NCBI RefSeq assembly: GCF_933775445.1
Contig: NC_065872.1
Span: 3,038,001 to 3,102,000 of the forward strand
Length of the DNA stretch: 64,000 nucleotides
From: Argentina anserina
Taxonomy: Eukaryota; Streptophyta; Magnoliopsida; Rosales; Rosaceae
Reading direction: 5' to 3'
Shown: piece by piece, positions 20,373 through 33,246 of the stretch
How positions within the stretch are numbered: the first letter of the stretch is position 1
How the letters are laid out: each line of letters opens with the position of its first letter
Position numbers and translations under genes: made by a program
Notes under the pieces: generated by a model
Seen by the model: the letters and a program-made list of their open reading frames with translations, nothing else
Told to the model about the DNA's origin: nothing
The model's database searches: none

Positions 20373-20571
20373 CTCTATATATATATATGTATGTTTATCA
20401 TTCACTTGATGTAGGATTGTATGTGACATACTTAAATCTTTTTTTTTTTGCATGCTTTTGACTGATTAGATGATGATAGAAGGAAAATTTGGATGTTTAT
20501 GTTGGTGCGGCAGTTGCATGTTCAAAAACAAATGATGGGCACAATGATGTTTTATGTATTTATTTGTTCTG

Positions 20572-21878
20572 ATGCATAGATCTCGGAAAAGAATAAAGGT
20601 TTTAAGTGATCAAATATTTATTAGACATGATACTTGTTTTAGTCTTTTAGATAAGTTCATAAATTCAAGTGACAAAACATGTATAAATGAACTTCGGATG
20701 GATAGGAGGGCATTTCACTTGTTATGTGAATTACTTAGTTGTGATGGGGGGGTTGACTAATGATGGTTCAGTCCCGGTAGAGGAGCAAGTGTGTATCTTT
20801 CTACACATTCTTGCTCACCATGTAAAGAACCGTACAATACAAGATCGATTCCAACGCTCGGGAGAGACTATAAGTAGATATTTTAATTTGGTTTTAAAAG
20901 GAGTGTGTCGACTACAAGGTCAGCTTTTAAAAGAACCAGAATACGTGCGCGAAGATGAGACTGAGGCTAGATGGAAACCGTTTAAGGTATGTGTAAGAAT
21001 ATTTTCAGTTTAAGACCTTCTATTGTCATTGATCATGAATTTAGATTAGAGTTGATATTTTTATTTGTCTAGAATTGTCTAGGTGCATTAGATGGAACAT
21101 ACATTAGAATGCAAGTACCTGAGGTTGATAAACCAAGATATCGAACACAGAAGGGAGAAATTGCAACGAATGTATTAGGTATATGTGATCGAAATATGAT
21201 GTTCATCTTTGTATTTCCAGGATGGAAGGGGTCTGCCTCTAATTCTAGAGTTCTCCGTGATGCACTAAGTAGGACTAATGGACTAAGAGTTCCCCAATGT
21301 AAGATCAAGATGCAAAATAGCAAATAGATGTTTATGAAAACTATGTACCATCAAAAGCTTAACTCATATGTTTTATTGAATTCTTAGGTTACTATTATCT
21401 AGTGGATGCTGGATATGCTAATTTTGAGGGTTTTCTTGCTCCATATCGAGGAACTTACCGTATTGATGAGTGGGAGAGTCGAATACCAAAAACCGTGAGC
21501 AATACTTTAATATGAAGCATGTCTCTGCAAGAAATGTGATTGAGAGATGTTTTGAAGTTCTTAAGTGTCGCTGGGCTATTTTAAGATGTCCTTCCTTCTA
21601 TCCTATAGATACTCATACCTGGATTATTCTTGCTTATTGTATTTTGCATAACTTCATTAGAAGAGAAATGTTTGAAGATCCTATGAGCAAGAAGTAAATC
21701 GAAACTATAACGATATGACGAGGGTGGAAAGGTCTAATCGGTTTATTCATATGAGAGATGAATCTCCATATGATCAATGGCATAGGTGGAGAGATGATTT
21801 GGCTGAGAAATGTTTACTGATTGGAAAAGACAACGAAGACAAAGAGAAAAGAGAAAGACAGAACATGATCATCCAATA
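20572..21878 (+). pseudogene. PIF/Harbinger transposase, decayed
   Basis: Pieces in order: RSRKRIKVLSDQ with the MDRRAFHLLCELL helix (from 20572), PVEEQVCIFLHILAHHVKNR and the IQDRFQRSGETISRYF helix-turn-helix (to 20986), intron 20987-21072, LGALDGTYI with the first catalytic Asp and YRTQKGEIATNVLGICD (to 21298), intron 21299-21387, YYLVDAGYAN..APYRG, then SARNVIERCFEVLKCRW with the catalytic Glu. Frames change at a 7-G run (20745-20751), near 21470 and near 21693. In the block PGWKGSASNSRVL the family's second catalytic Asp (normally DSRVL) is Asn. The enzyme is inactive. Confidence 0.85.
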
Positions 21879-22246
21879 GCTCTACTCTTGCTACTTTATT
21901 TTTTAATCTAGTTTTGTACTCTTGCTACCATGAATTATAATATCTTTATTTTGTAATATAATTTATAATTTATTGATATCAAGATAATTCTGACTTTAAT
22001 ATAGTTCTATACTCTTGCTATTGTATTGTTTGGCTCTGTATTATTTATGATTCATAAATATCTTTGTGTTTCTAAGTTTTGATACTTTGACTTGTGTTAT
22101 AGAAGAGTTCATATATACTTATGCATATGTAATTTATGATATATTTTGAAGTACATGTGTATTCAATTATACATTAGTCCATTTACCTTATGTCCATTTC
22201 ATGTTGTTTGTGTGTTCAGGAATGGATACTAAAGATAGTCTTATGA

Positions 22247-23473
22247 GTGGTAAAAAAAAGAGACCGACGTGTATGGACATATGAGGAGAAGGATACTCGT
22301 ATTAACATCTTGGAAGAGTTAGTTGCAAGTGGTTTTGCTCGTAAAAATGTCACGTTAAAACCCGGTACACCAACTATGATTATGGATACTTTACTGGAAA
22401 AGTTTTCTGATTCCGGACTGAAGTATACTCCACATGTTGAGTCGAAGATTAAGGACTTAAAAAAAAAAGTATGCTTTGGTCTATGACATGCTCCAAAAAA
22501 ATGGATTTGGATGAAATGATGCGAGAAAGTGCGTGGAGGTTGACAACGATGAGGCATGGTTTACATATGTCAAGGTAAGTTATATATTATAATACATGTC
22601 ATTTTGATATAGGTTTTTAAGGCCCTTATATGGATTCTGAGTTTGAACTTTGAACTCACCTGCTTCTTTTGACTTTCTGAAACAAAAACATATAACATGT
22701 ATTGATACAATGCACTCTTAGGACTTAGGAGATGAACTTGAAAAATAATCAACATTGCTTGACCTTTTAATTTGAACACCCAACTGCTCTGTTTTTCCTT
22801 TGATAAACTTGTTTTTCAATTACATTGGTCACTCCTTTAACAACAAATATACTGAAATATTTTCTCTTGTTCTGGTTTGTATATAAATATAGTTGTACTT
22901 AAGGTTTATTTTTTGTTTGTTTTCAGTATCATAGTGATGCTGATGGATGGAGGGGCAAACCTTTCCCACGTTATGAGACATTTGCTCAAATATTTGGAGT
23001 AGACCGTGCTATAGGAAAGGCTGCCAAAGTACCAGCTGAAATGGTAAAGGAAGTTGATGAAGAGCTTGCAAACCAAGAGAAAGTTGATACATTAGAAACA
23101 TACCAGATTTCTACTGCTAAATCTGATTCCACAAGCTCAAGTAAGAAGAGGAGAAGAGAGAATGATGACAACATAGCTCGTGGGTTGGACAAGTTTGCGT
23201 TGGACAAGTTTGCCACAACATTTAAAGAAGTGATGGAGACTTCAAATGAGCAAATTCGCCTTCTTGTTGAATGCTTGCAGCCACAAGCTAGTGAAAAAGA
23301 TGAGGTAAGAGCAAAAAAAGATGAATTGTGGGTTGAACTTTTGAAATTAAATCTTTCAATGAAAGATCGGATCAAAGCCTTAAAAAACTCGTATGACTGA
23401 TTCGGCTGAGCTTTTCTTGGCTCTTGATACAGAGGAAGAAAAGATGGAGTTCATCTTGCAACTTCTTTGCTAG
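22247..23473 (+). pseudogene. PIF/Harbinger Myb/SANT-like accessory protein, decayed
   Basis: The partner gene of PIF elements, which helps the transposase bind DNA. A Myb/SANT-like domain (RVWTYEEKDTRINILEELVA, KYTPHVESKIKDLKKK) is at 22247-22466; the frame then shifts at an A run and continues as a GFGWNDARKCVEVDNDEAW-like stretch to an intron at 22575-22926. The last exon (YHSDADGWRGKPFPRYETFA, a lysine-rich segment, coiled LLKLNLSMKDRIKAL) runs to 23392, where another frame change precedes a short ELFLALDTEEEKMEFI tail with a stop near 23473. Order and orientation match the transposase upstream. Confidence 0.78.
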
Positions 23474-24144
23474 TCATGACCATCATTTCAGGAATTGTTC
23501 TAAGCTGATAATTTTATTATATTTACCAATTGCCCAATTGTGTACTAGATTGTTCCATCTTAGTAGTTTAATTATATTTAGCAATTGAACCTTTGTCACT
23601 TGGACTACTGGAGTATCCCAATTCCACGACCGAACTAGTTAATACTTTGGTTTGCAATTGATCCAATCCTGTGGTGAGCAGCGACAAATTTGTTTCCCAA
23701 AAACACTTAGGGAAAGAGAAAGAGGCAAAGATTACTTCTTTCATTGAGCCAGAAATAACCCATAATAATTATGCGGAAGAACCTAGGTCGAATGAGCCCC
23801 ATTTTGGGGTGTTTTAATCAAGGTCTTTGAAGTTCACTTAGCATGATCTAACAGCCAGCATCAAACATACGTAACTTACACAAGAAACGGACCTCCGCAC
23901 CTGAAAAGGGTTTATATCCATATATATCTAATGAAACAATAGAAATTTATGCTGAGTTTGCAAGCCATCTGAAAGAAGGAATCGTATATATACCAGTGAA
24001 GCCTAAAAGGAAGTTACAAGAACTTTATAGTATGTAAAACTCAAAATGAATTACAAGCTTGGCTTATGTAGCAAGGAACCAAATAATGAAGTTACAAGGA
24101 AAGAGGTAATTATGTTCCAAATAATCTAATATGGAGTCTGTATA
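23474..24144. other. Intergenic
   Basis: AT-rich; probably holds the 3' end of the PIF element and the 3' UTR of the receptor kinase. No gene seen. Confidence 0.5.
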
Positions 24145-27100
24145 TTACCTAGCAAATGGCTCAGTCATGGAATCAGCATTTGTGGAATCTGTATAAATGG
24201 AACTATCATATAGTGAACTACTATATGCTGCTGCAAACCTATCTCTACTTTCTTCTGTCAATCCATAATTTCTTCCTTGATCCCTTGACAACTCCATTTC
24301 CAAACACTGTTTTAGCTCAGATAACACAAAATCCATGGTGGCTCTTTGTTGAGAGGTTCTAGTGGTGCATGTCATAGCTATTCCGAAAGCTTTCCCAATT
24401 GAACTCATATTGAAATCTCCTTCCATTCTTTGATCTACAACACTTGCTATATTCCCTTTCTGGAGCTCAGGACCCACCCAGTGCACAATGTGGATTCGTT
24501 CATCACTTCTTATGACTGCAGGTTGGCCTGTGATCAGTTCCAGTAGTACTACCCCGAAACTATAGACGTCGCTTTTTTCATTCAACTTGTGAGAACTGTA
24601 GTACCTGGAGACAACAAGCAGCAATTCAGCATTATATCATATTCTCACATAAACAAAATGCTAATGAAATGTGAAACATGAGACATACTCTGGGTCTAGA
24701 TAACCTGCTGTCCCCATAACTGTGGATTCCACATCGGTTTCATTATCGTTGGAATAAACCTTAGAAAGACCAAAATCTGCTATCTTAGCTTCCAAGTCTT
24801 CACTTAAGAGAATGTTGGCAGTCTTCACATCTCTGTGTACAATGGGTGGCTTGCAGCCATGGTGCAAGTACTCTAGCCCTGTAGCCAAAATTTCACAATC
24901 TGTGTAAATGCGAGGGAAATTAGAAAAAATTAATGAATGGCATTTGTCTAGGATCACTAACCTTGTGCAGCATCTATGGCGATGCGAAGTCTCAATTCCC
25001 AAGTCATACTTGAGCTTTTAACTGCAACCATAAATTGTGACAATAAGTTGTTTGCTGATGTTCACTACATATCTATAAGTTAGCCTAGCTAGCCTGATGT
25101 AACATGGATTAGCTACCTGAGAGATAATCTTTAAGGTTCCCATTAGGCATGTACTCGTATATAAGAGCCAAGTTATCAGCATCATCACAGTATCCAACAA
25201 ATGAAGCCAAATTTCTGTGATGGATTCTCATAAGGAGCTCAGCCTGCAAATCAGATTTTAGTTCATCAAATCCAAAATCAATCAGTCCAGCTTTTCAAGG
25301 AATTCTAATCAACAAACCTCAGCTTGGAACTCCCTTGGTCCTTGAGTTGATGATGGAGAAAGCATTTTGACTGCAACTTGGTTGCCATCTTTCATGTAGC
25401 CATGGTACACAGTCCCAAATCCTCCTTTTCCGATTTCAGTGTTGAAATTTTTGGTGATTTCTACAACCTCATCATAATTGAATTGGCACTTCCTTGATGC
25501 AACAGGAATGCCTTCTTTCTTAAAGGTTTCTAGTCCTTCTGTGGCTAAAGTAGCAAAAAATGAAATGTGTGCTCAAAATTTGAGGAAGGTTCGTGTTCAC
25601 TCATTGTTTGCCAATCATATAAAGTAACATGGTAACATTACAGTTACAGAAGTAACAAATGATAAAAAAAAAAACTAATTAAGTACCTGATTTCTCTTTT
25701 GTTCTCAGTTTCCATACAACTATGAGACCTGTAAGGACTACTATTGCTGATAATAATGATCCAACTATTGGGGCAACAATTTTCTTCTTTTCTTTGCATG
25801 AATCTGAGCCGCAAACATTTTGACTATCCACACTGAATTGCAGGAAATGACAGGTAGATATCACTTGGTTGGGATCATGAACCACGTACTTCTGTTATTG
25901 CATAAATTAATAAGAAGCAAGTTTCTTTGATGGAGATAAGAAGCTGTACCTCAGTACAAGTTTTCCATCATCTGATCTTTCCTTAAGTGCATTTGGAACA
26001 AAACCAGACAATTGATTCCCTGTCAAATTCCTGAATTTCAATTATTAGTGATATAGATCTAGCAGATCGAGCTATATATGAGTATTCCATGTAATCACAA
26101 GTCACTTACAGAGTCTTGAGAGATTTTAGTTCTTCTAGAAATGCAGGCACTGGTCCGGTTAAGTTATTGTTCGACAAGTCCCTGGGACAAATTAAGCACT
26201 TGATTGATTAGTAGGTTACTGCTGAGTCTTATATATATAGATTTGGGAATAAGTAACACATACAAGGATTCCAATGCTGAAAGCTGGGCAATGGAAGCAG
26301 CTATAATCCCACTCAAATTACTTGAGGTCAAGTTCCTATTCACAATAAAAGTAATTATGCTTAGAATAGATACATTACAGAAAGAGGAAATAGTGCATTA
26401 CTGCTAGTAAACTAAAAACTCACAGGGAAATAATCCGAGGAACTGAAACGTTGTAGTTGCAATTTAGACCTTCCCAAGAGAAATTGTTAGGCGCACAGGG
26501 ATCACCGGCCCATATTTTCTTAATTTGATACGTGGTTTTGACATTCATGATTGCATCAACTGCATTTATGAAGACCATAAAATAAATAAAAATGTGACAA
26601 ACATTACTGAATAGAGATAGCAATATTGAGAAGAAAACAAAAAAAAACGTACTATCTTCGGTATAAGTTGGTGATTCAACCAGCTGCATGACTCTGTAAA
26701 TCTCAACCGCATTGAAAATCGGTGGAAGCATCGAGTTTTCTGCCTTTGATATAGAAATATGGTGATCTTTTCCCACAAAAGCTTTTGAATTAGATAATAT
26801 GTCTGCATATAAGTAACGAGGCACAAATTGTCCAAACAATGGAGCACCATTCCAAGATATGTTCAACTTTCTTGATTGGTTTTTCTCTAGATGCTCCACT
26901 TCAGAAAAGTACATATAAACATAAAACTGAGCATCCGAGTCAGTTGTGCTCCAATACAGCTCCAAAGGTTCACTTCCATTCCGAGGCCTAGCTGCAGTCT
27001 TGATTACTTCATAAGGTACTCTATATCCATTTTCATCAGTAGTAATTGGTGAAGAAGTTCTCACCGAATCCCATGAAGGAGAGATGTAATTAGACCAAAC

Positions 27101-27940
27101 GCGGTCATAAACATCTTCTGCATACCTACCTGTTCCATTGCTTGATCCAATGTCTAGTCTTTGAACTAGTACTAATGATGCATTAGTCCCAAACTCAGTA
27201 CTGTAGGTTGAGCTGTTAAGTGGTCTAAGTTCTAATGCCGAAATGAAAGGAGTTCCTAAACCTTTGTTCAGAAGACAAACATGTATGATATCGGATTGTG
27301 CAAAGCCAACAATCTCCTTTGTGACAAAATCAGAAGCATTTCCAAATGTCACCACAGACCAGAAGTTGACATCAAGATACAGATCAAACTCAGGTAGTTG
27401 GTCCTTTCCATCATAGTTTCCATACAAGAAAGAAGCTCTGATTAGGTTCAAGCTGCCTTTCCCAGCTTCAGGTTTCAAAGTGTAGCAGTTTTTGTTTCCT
27501 TGAGGAAAACTCTTGAGGTCTGAGGCAGGCAATGGCAGATTGGGATTGTTTGGATACATGTATTCAGATGATATGTTCTGGCTTATCCCTGTGTCTATGA
27601 AATTGTCATCTGGGGAGTAAGTTATATTGGTATCCGGATCTTCATACAACTTCGAGGGAGCTCCACAATCGATGCTTATGAAGGCTAAACAAGAACAAAA
27701 GCACCAAATAAGAAGTAGAAACTGCAGAATGAGCTAACCCGAGTTTTAATTATGATTGCTATTATGTGTATAAAACTACAAAAACCCATATATAGCTTTA
27801 TTCAACAATAAGCAAGAACAAGAACAATATCATCTCTGAATGAAATGCTAACCTATCCGGCGCTGCGCATGAACTGAGCTTGCAGAGATCAGAAACAGGA
27901 GGAGGGCAACTCTAGCTGACATTTTCACATCTCTTTCCAT
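24145..27940 (-). CDS. Malectin-like LRR receptor kinase (LRR-I subfamily)
   Basis: Twelve exons (27940-27853, 27684-26653, 26559-26424, 26335-26264, 26181-26110, 26030-25950, 25832-25687, 25544-25318, 25243-25117, 25021-24962, 24878-24689, 24604-24145) encode 896 residues. Order: signal peptide ([14 protein letters not shown]), malectin-like ectodomain beginning [10 protein letters not shown], the [18 protein letters not shown] linker, LRRs on two exact 72-nt exons plus a third, transmembrane helix about 513-534 ([19 protein letters not shown]), then a kinase with [27 protein letters not shown] and [11 protein letters not shown]. All catalytic residues are present (RD type). It sits in the plasma membrane; relatives act in symbiosis, defence and growth. 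The ligand is unknown. Confidence 0.93.
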
Positions 27941-29238
27941 GTCTTTGTGCCTAGGAATCTGATAATGAAGAAAGTAGATTGCTTCCTAAAACTTGAAAAA
28001 GTTAAAGCCACAAAACTATTATACCTAAATAACATTCATGTACATATGTGAATCTTCAATGGCTAACTGGAGAGTTTGACCAACTTATCTCAGGTCAATC
28101 TATGAACTGGTAACTAGGACGACTAGCCACATATTGAGTTCACATACATGGAGAGTTGGTGGCTGCATATATTCTCAATATTTTGTAGAATTCCTTCTAA
28201 TTTACTTATACTCTATAGGTTTAGTGAATATTTATTTAGATTAGTTTAGTAAACACAAATATTCAAGCCGACAAGAGAAAAGAAAATTGAGAGACGCAAC
28301 TACTTTTCTGCAAATCAAAAAGAGCAAAGTAGGTGGAGCTAGTGTCAAAATTTTGCAGTCAACTTGCATATAATTGTAATCAAAGAAAATAGAAGAAGAA
28401 TAGTTAGTCAAAGCTTATCCAGGAAAAGCATATAAATAATAAACAGTAAAAAACTGTGTGCTTATTACAGATGCTGAAATAGCAGATAGACTCATAGACA
28501 TGGTTAGCATAAAAAATTGGGGGTGCACATTCAACTGGTGGCTATTGATCTGCTTGCATTGTTTTGTTACAGTGAGTACGTGACATACCAATATTCTTCC
28601 ATTGTTTACAGCCCCCTGAAAAATAACATTTCATTTGTATAATTTTTAGATCATGATGAAGAACAAAGGAAATGAGTAATTAACATCACTGCATTTAAGA
28701 TTCTACAGTTCAAAATCACCAAATTAGTCCGGTTGTTAATCGGAGAAGCCATTGATTACGAGATCATACACATTTCGCACCAACTCTTGTATCTCATTGT
28801 TCTTAATCAACATGAAATTTAGTTTCAACATACAACTTAAAACTTTTACATGACCACTTCATCTTACCCTCAACTCTTCATTGTTTTTTTTTTCTAGACA
28901 AAGCAACTCTTCATTCTCTTTAGTTCACAAGAAATTGAGAAGTTGTAAAGCCATATATTACTTACCCTAAAATCAAATAAAAATCTCAAATCTTTGGACC
29001 CATCGTTCTGCACTTCTGTGACTAACTGACTATACTGCCATTTGTCTCCTTCCGACAGGAAACGACATGTCGTATGCACAAGGGTATCGCAGTAACTTCA
29101 TATAAACGCGGCCATTTTCGAAATAAATAATAAATATTTCCCGCCAGTCTCTAGAGCCTTCATTTCAGAATTGGGGAAAACGTGGAGTGGCTTCTTCAAC
29201 AAAGCCCCAGAGTCGTCTTCTAGATCCAGCTCGCTACT
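27941..29238. promoter_or_regulatory. Divergent promoter region between the receptor kinase and MND1
   Basis: About 1.3 kb of AT-rich DNA between divergent genes. No coding sequence. An E2F-like site lies next to MND1. Confidence 0.5.
29137..29145 (+). promoter_or_regulatory. E2F-type site TTTCCCGCC upstream of MND1
   Basis: TTTCCCGCC matches the plant E2F consensus (TTTSSCGC) about 95 bp upstream of the MND1 ATG. E2F sites are known for S-phase and recombination genes; use here is inferred. Confidence 0.6.
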
Positions 29239-29242
29239 ATGG

Positions 29243-29274
<32 letters not shown>

Positions 29275-31039
29275 CTTCAATTTCAATTCCGCTGTGCTAT
29301 TACTCTCTTCAAATCACTCGTAAATCCTAGGCTCAGATCCCTAACTTCTTAACCTAATTACGCTCATTAGGTTACTGAGAAAATTACCCCAAACAACACG
29401 TATATTGCTTAATTCCTAAATCGATTTGAAATTGAGCGATTTTTCGCTGATATATACTCAGATTTTTGAATTTCATAGCGGTTTTTTTGGTATATATAAT
29501 CACGAATTTGGTGTATCTCTATTTTGATTGTGGTTCAGTCGAAGAAGAGAGGGCTTTCGTTGGAGGAGAAGCGCGAGAAGATGCTCCAGATCTTCTACGA
29601 TTCTCAGGACTTCTTTCTTGTCAGTGTTATTGTGATTTCGTCGAAGCGATTACCTTTTAAAGTTGCAACTGATTTTGCAGTTGTATTTGTTTTTGGATGT
29701 GTTTGCATGACTGTGTGTTGGTTTTGGTGGTTTTAGCTGAAGGAGCTTGAGAAGTCGGGACCGAAGAAAGGTGTTATTTCTCAGTCTGTGAAAGATGTGA
29801 TTCAGAGTTTGGTGGATGATGACCTTGTTTTCAAGGACAAGATTGGAACCTCTGTGAGTAGATGCTTCTGTGCTGCGCGAATTTGCGGAGCTTGTTTGAT
29901 CGAAGAGATTGTACATTATGCTTGTTTTGTTTATCTCAGAGATTTGTAATGAGTGTGATTTTAACGTTTTCAGGTGTACTTTTGGAGTCTCCCTAGCTCT
30001 GCTGGGAATCAGGTGAGACTTGATGGTTAATCTTGTACTTTTGTAGGGTTGTTCTTAAATATATACGAGTGTATTTAGAATATTGTGCTGTGGCTTTTGG
30101 CAGCTAAGGACTTTGTATAGCAGACTTGAATCTGAACTACAAAGTAGTAAGACGCGGCATGTTGAACTTGTCGAACAGTGTAATGAACTGAAGAAGGGAC
30201 GAGAGGAATCTGTGAGTTGTTTTAAGCTGTATCTATTTCAAGAGCTTGAACTATACTTTGCGTTGTTAGACTGTTTTTTGTGTGGCTATCATGGATATGA
30301 ATCTCAAGTTTTTACCAGGATGAACGAGAGGAGGCCTTAGCTGAGCTAAAAGAGATTGAGTTAAAGTACAATAAGCTGAAGGTTGGAGTCATTTCTGAAC
30401 TTTTTGGGATGCATCAAGTACTATGAATAATTTGATCAACTTTGTGACTGGATTCTGTTGTAATTTTCAGGAAGAGATGGGGCAGTATGCAGATAATGAT
30501 CCAGCTGCCTTGGAAGCAATGAGTAAGGATTGCTTTTGATTCCTTCCAACAATATTAGAACAATTAACAACTTTCGGTGTTACAGCTACCGGTAGTAACT
30601 GACCATATTGTAATTTTGTTGGCAGAGAATGCAATTGAAGTTGCCCATGCAGCAGCTAATCGATGGACAGGTATGACCTTGACAGCTTGATGGACAAATT
30701 GAAATCCAGAGACTTTGGACCCTTGTGGTTTCTGAAGACTTAACTAACCATGGTTTTATATAATTCTGCAGACAACATCTTCACAGTGCGTCAATGGTGC
30801 TCAAATAACTTCCAGTCAGCCAAAGAGCAGCTTGAACACATGTATAAGGAGGTAAAGTATATATATCTTTGTTTTGTCAACTGAAACCACATGCGGCAAT
30901 TGAATCTCTTCATCTAGTTTCCTGCCTTTTCTCTTTCCTCTAAGACATTGCTTTCTAATTCTGAATGCAGGTTGGAATAACAGAAGACTTTGACTATCTC
31001 GAGATGTCACCAGTTCCACTGAGCTCAGTTGGTGATTAG
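29239..31039 (+). CDS. MND1: Meiotic nuclear division protein 1 homologue
   Basis: Ten coding exons: 29239-29241, 29539-29619, 29737-29853, 29974-30012, 30104-30211, 30319-30381, 30471-30522, 30626-30670, 30772-30851, 30971-31039 (218 residues). It starts M|SKKRGLSLEEKREKML, with a winged-helix N-terminus (FFLLKELEKSGPKKGVI), YFWSLPS, a central coiled coil (about 85-145) and the NIFTVRQWCSNNF block near the C-terminus. MND1 pairs with HOP2 and stimulates DMC1/RAD51 strand invasion in meiosis, in the nucleus. The first coding exon is the bare ATG, followed at once by GTATTT and a (TC)n tract. Neighbours do not suggest an operon-like link. Confidence 0.93.
29247..29275 (+). repeat. (TC)n tract at the start of MND1 intron 1
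   Basis: About 14 TC units begin a few bases after the initiation codon and donor site. Confidence 0.9.
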
Positions 31040-31872
31040 ATGCTGATGTAATAGGACTTCTGCAGTCTTTATATAGTATGACATAATATAAACTACAGAA
31101 TATTTACTGATGTTCGTAGTACATTTCTAAGTTTGCACTCGAATGCTGCTGTATCGATTATCCTTATGAAAACGTTTTTATAAGGCGCATATTTGAATGC
31201 TTGGTAGGATCATGGAAGGATTCAGTCAGGTCTTATCAGGTGGTGATAAAGATTGAAATATCATAACTGTTGTTTTACAGATAGATTTGAACATATTCTA
31301 TTGTGTCTGTCATTTTTGCAGGTACTCAAAAGTTTAGAACCTTCTATTATGAAGAAGGTAAGCTTCAAAATCCGTTTATTCCAACTTTTTGCTGTTAGAT
31401 GTGGGATCTGTGTCAGTTATATTCTTTTATATATTAATTTAATGATACCAGGCCAACAGCTCAATCATTTTTTGAACTTGAAAATTCAAAATAATAGAGA
31501 ATATATACCACTACAGTCATATTATTCAGTTACAACTAGGAATCCGGATTATTCCATGTGAGGGATACCAATTCATTTGTTGAGGTCCAGCTTAAACAGC
31601 TCGACAATACCTGGAGGTTTAACGTGCAGTTGATCTCGGCCGTAAACGTGGCATCATCAGCACCATTGGTTTTAGAGTTTACCTGTTAATTAGCATTTAG
31701 CACTAATTATAAGCCAGAGTGGCTCTTGTAGGGCTTGCTGTGGTCGTGTCCCTTGTCTTCCTCCTTGAGTCGTTTCTCCTTATAAATTTGAGAGGTAGAG
31801 AGTTGCAGCCATCCACATTTTCGTAGAGATATTGTGTCGAAGAAGAGGCACCGAAATCATATAGAATCAAGT
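31040..31872. other. MND1 3' region and arabinogalactan-peptide promoter
   Basis: No coding sequence recognised. An ACGTGGCA G-box-like core is near 31647 (AACGTGGCATC). Confidence 0.4.
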
Positions 31873-32196
31873 ATGGAGATGCCAAGACGTCCCTATTTTG
31901 TCATGGCTATTTTCTGTGCAGTCATCATTTCTCTTCTGCTGCCTTCCATCAATGCTCAAAGCCTCGCACCAGCTCCCTCCCCCACGAGTGATGGTTTGTT
32001 ATCTTTCTCTTTCGTTGTCTCTCAGTTACATGATCCGTTATAACTTGTCAAGTGACAGAAAGCTAGAAAATGAAAACATGGATTTTGTGTTTGACATCAA
32101 TTTTAAACTTGTGCTTTTGCAGGGGTAGCCGTCGATCAAGGAATTGCCTACGCCCTAATGGCGTTTGCTTTGGTGCTCACCTATATCATTCACTGA
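31873..32196 (+). CDS. Arabinogalactan peptide (AGP16/20-type)
   Basis: Two exons (31873-31993, 32123-32196) encode 64 residues: a signal peptide (FVMAIFCAVIISLLLPSINA), a very short mature part with QSLAPAPSPTSDG, and a hydrophobic C-terminus (AYALMAFALVLTYIIH) that serves as a GPI-attachment signal. AP repeats are sites of hydroxyproline and arabinogalactan addition, so the mature peptide is a tiny glycolipid-anchored proteoglycan at the cell surface. The upstream in-frame ATG at 31834 is possible, but the signal peptide fits the one at 31873 better. The specific role is unknown. Confidence 0.88.
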
Positions 32197-33246
32197 TGGA
32201 GCTTCTTTTAGGGGATGAAAGTATAGGAGATTGTTCTTGGGCTGTGGCTAGCTATGTCTAAATTCTTGTTGATTTGTTATCACCATTTTTATCAGTTCCC
32301 ATTCTTTTTAAATTGAAGGATAATTTTCTTCATTTCTGCATAATGCACAAGCATACCAATCAATGTCACCAAATAATAACCAGTCTATGACAACGTGAGG
32401 GACCAAATTGACCAGACAACGTGTTTGCCACTGCACTTGAGGCAACTAGGAACTATGTGCTGTTTTCCTCTTGCAGTTGCAAGAACGTAGCCTTAACTTT
32501 GTAGTCCAATATAGTGGTTGAATAATCGTCAAGATCACCAAAAAGGTGAAAAACGACATGTAACCGGATCATCCTTGAATGAAGACGTAATAGACACACA
32601 GAGCATCTAATATGACTTCTTTTCAATGAGTTTAGGTTCAACAATGGATCGTTAATGTACGTGCCGTGAGGTATAATTGCTACATCACCACGTCAAGGTG
32701 ATGGTAACCAGTCACAAACTCAAAAGACCAAGACTTAAATCACTTGATAGTCAAGTCCAACTGGAAATGGAAAGAAAACAGTCTTCTTGAAGTTGAATGA
32801 CTAGATTTCAAAGATCATTTAGAACAAACGACTAAGTAATATCACAAAATAGCGCTATTCATTAATGCAGAACACTGAACGTATGTTCCAAAAGAAGTTG
32901 AAGATGTAAAAAGAAAAAGGGAAGAATCCAGATACCGAGAATACAGGTTTCAAAGGGGAATTTTGTGTGAACTTATGCCCACCTTTATATACAATCTGTT
33001 TAATAATGAGCCACAAAGCAATCTGGATACACGAGAAAGAGCAGAAATCTCCATCATGAAATCATACCAATTCTTTACATAGATTCGTTCGGTTCCATTC
33101 CATATAAGGCGTACCTGCACAATCCTAACAAACAAAATCAACTCTTTAACTCAAAAAAAAAAAAGATGAACCGAATCAAAGTTTTGATCTTAATAGATAC
33201 AACATTATAAGGAAAAACTCGAGATAACACTAAGAAATGGACCTGC
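32197..33246. other. Region between convergent AGP and SNF7 genes
   Basis: Contains the two 3' UTRs. No coding sequence recognised. Confidence 0.5.
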
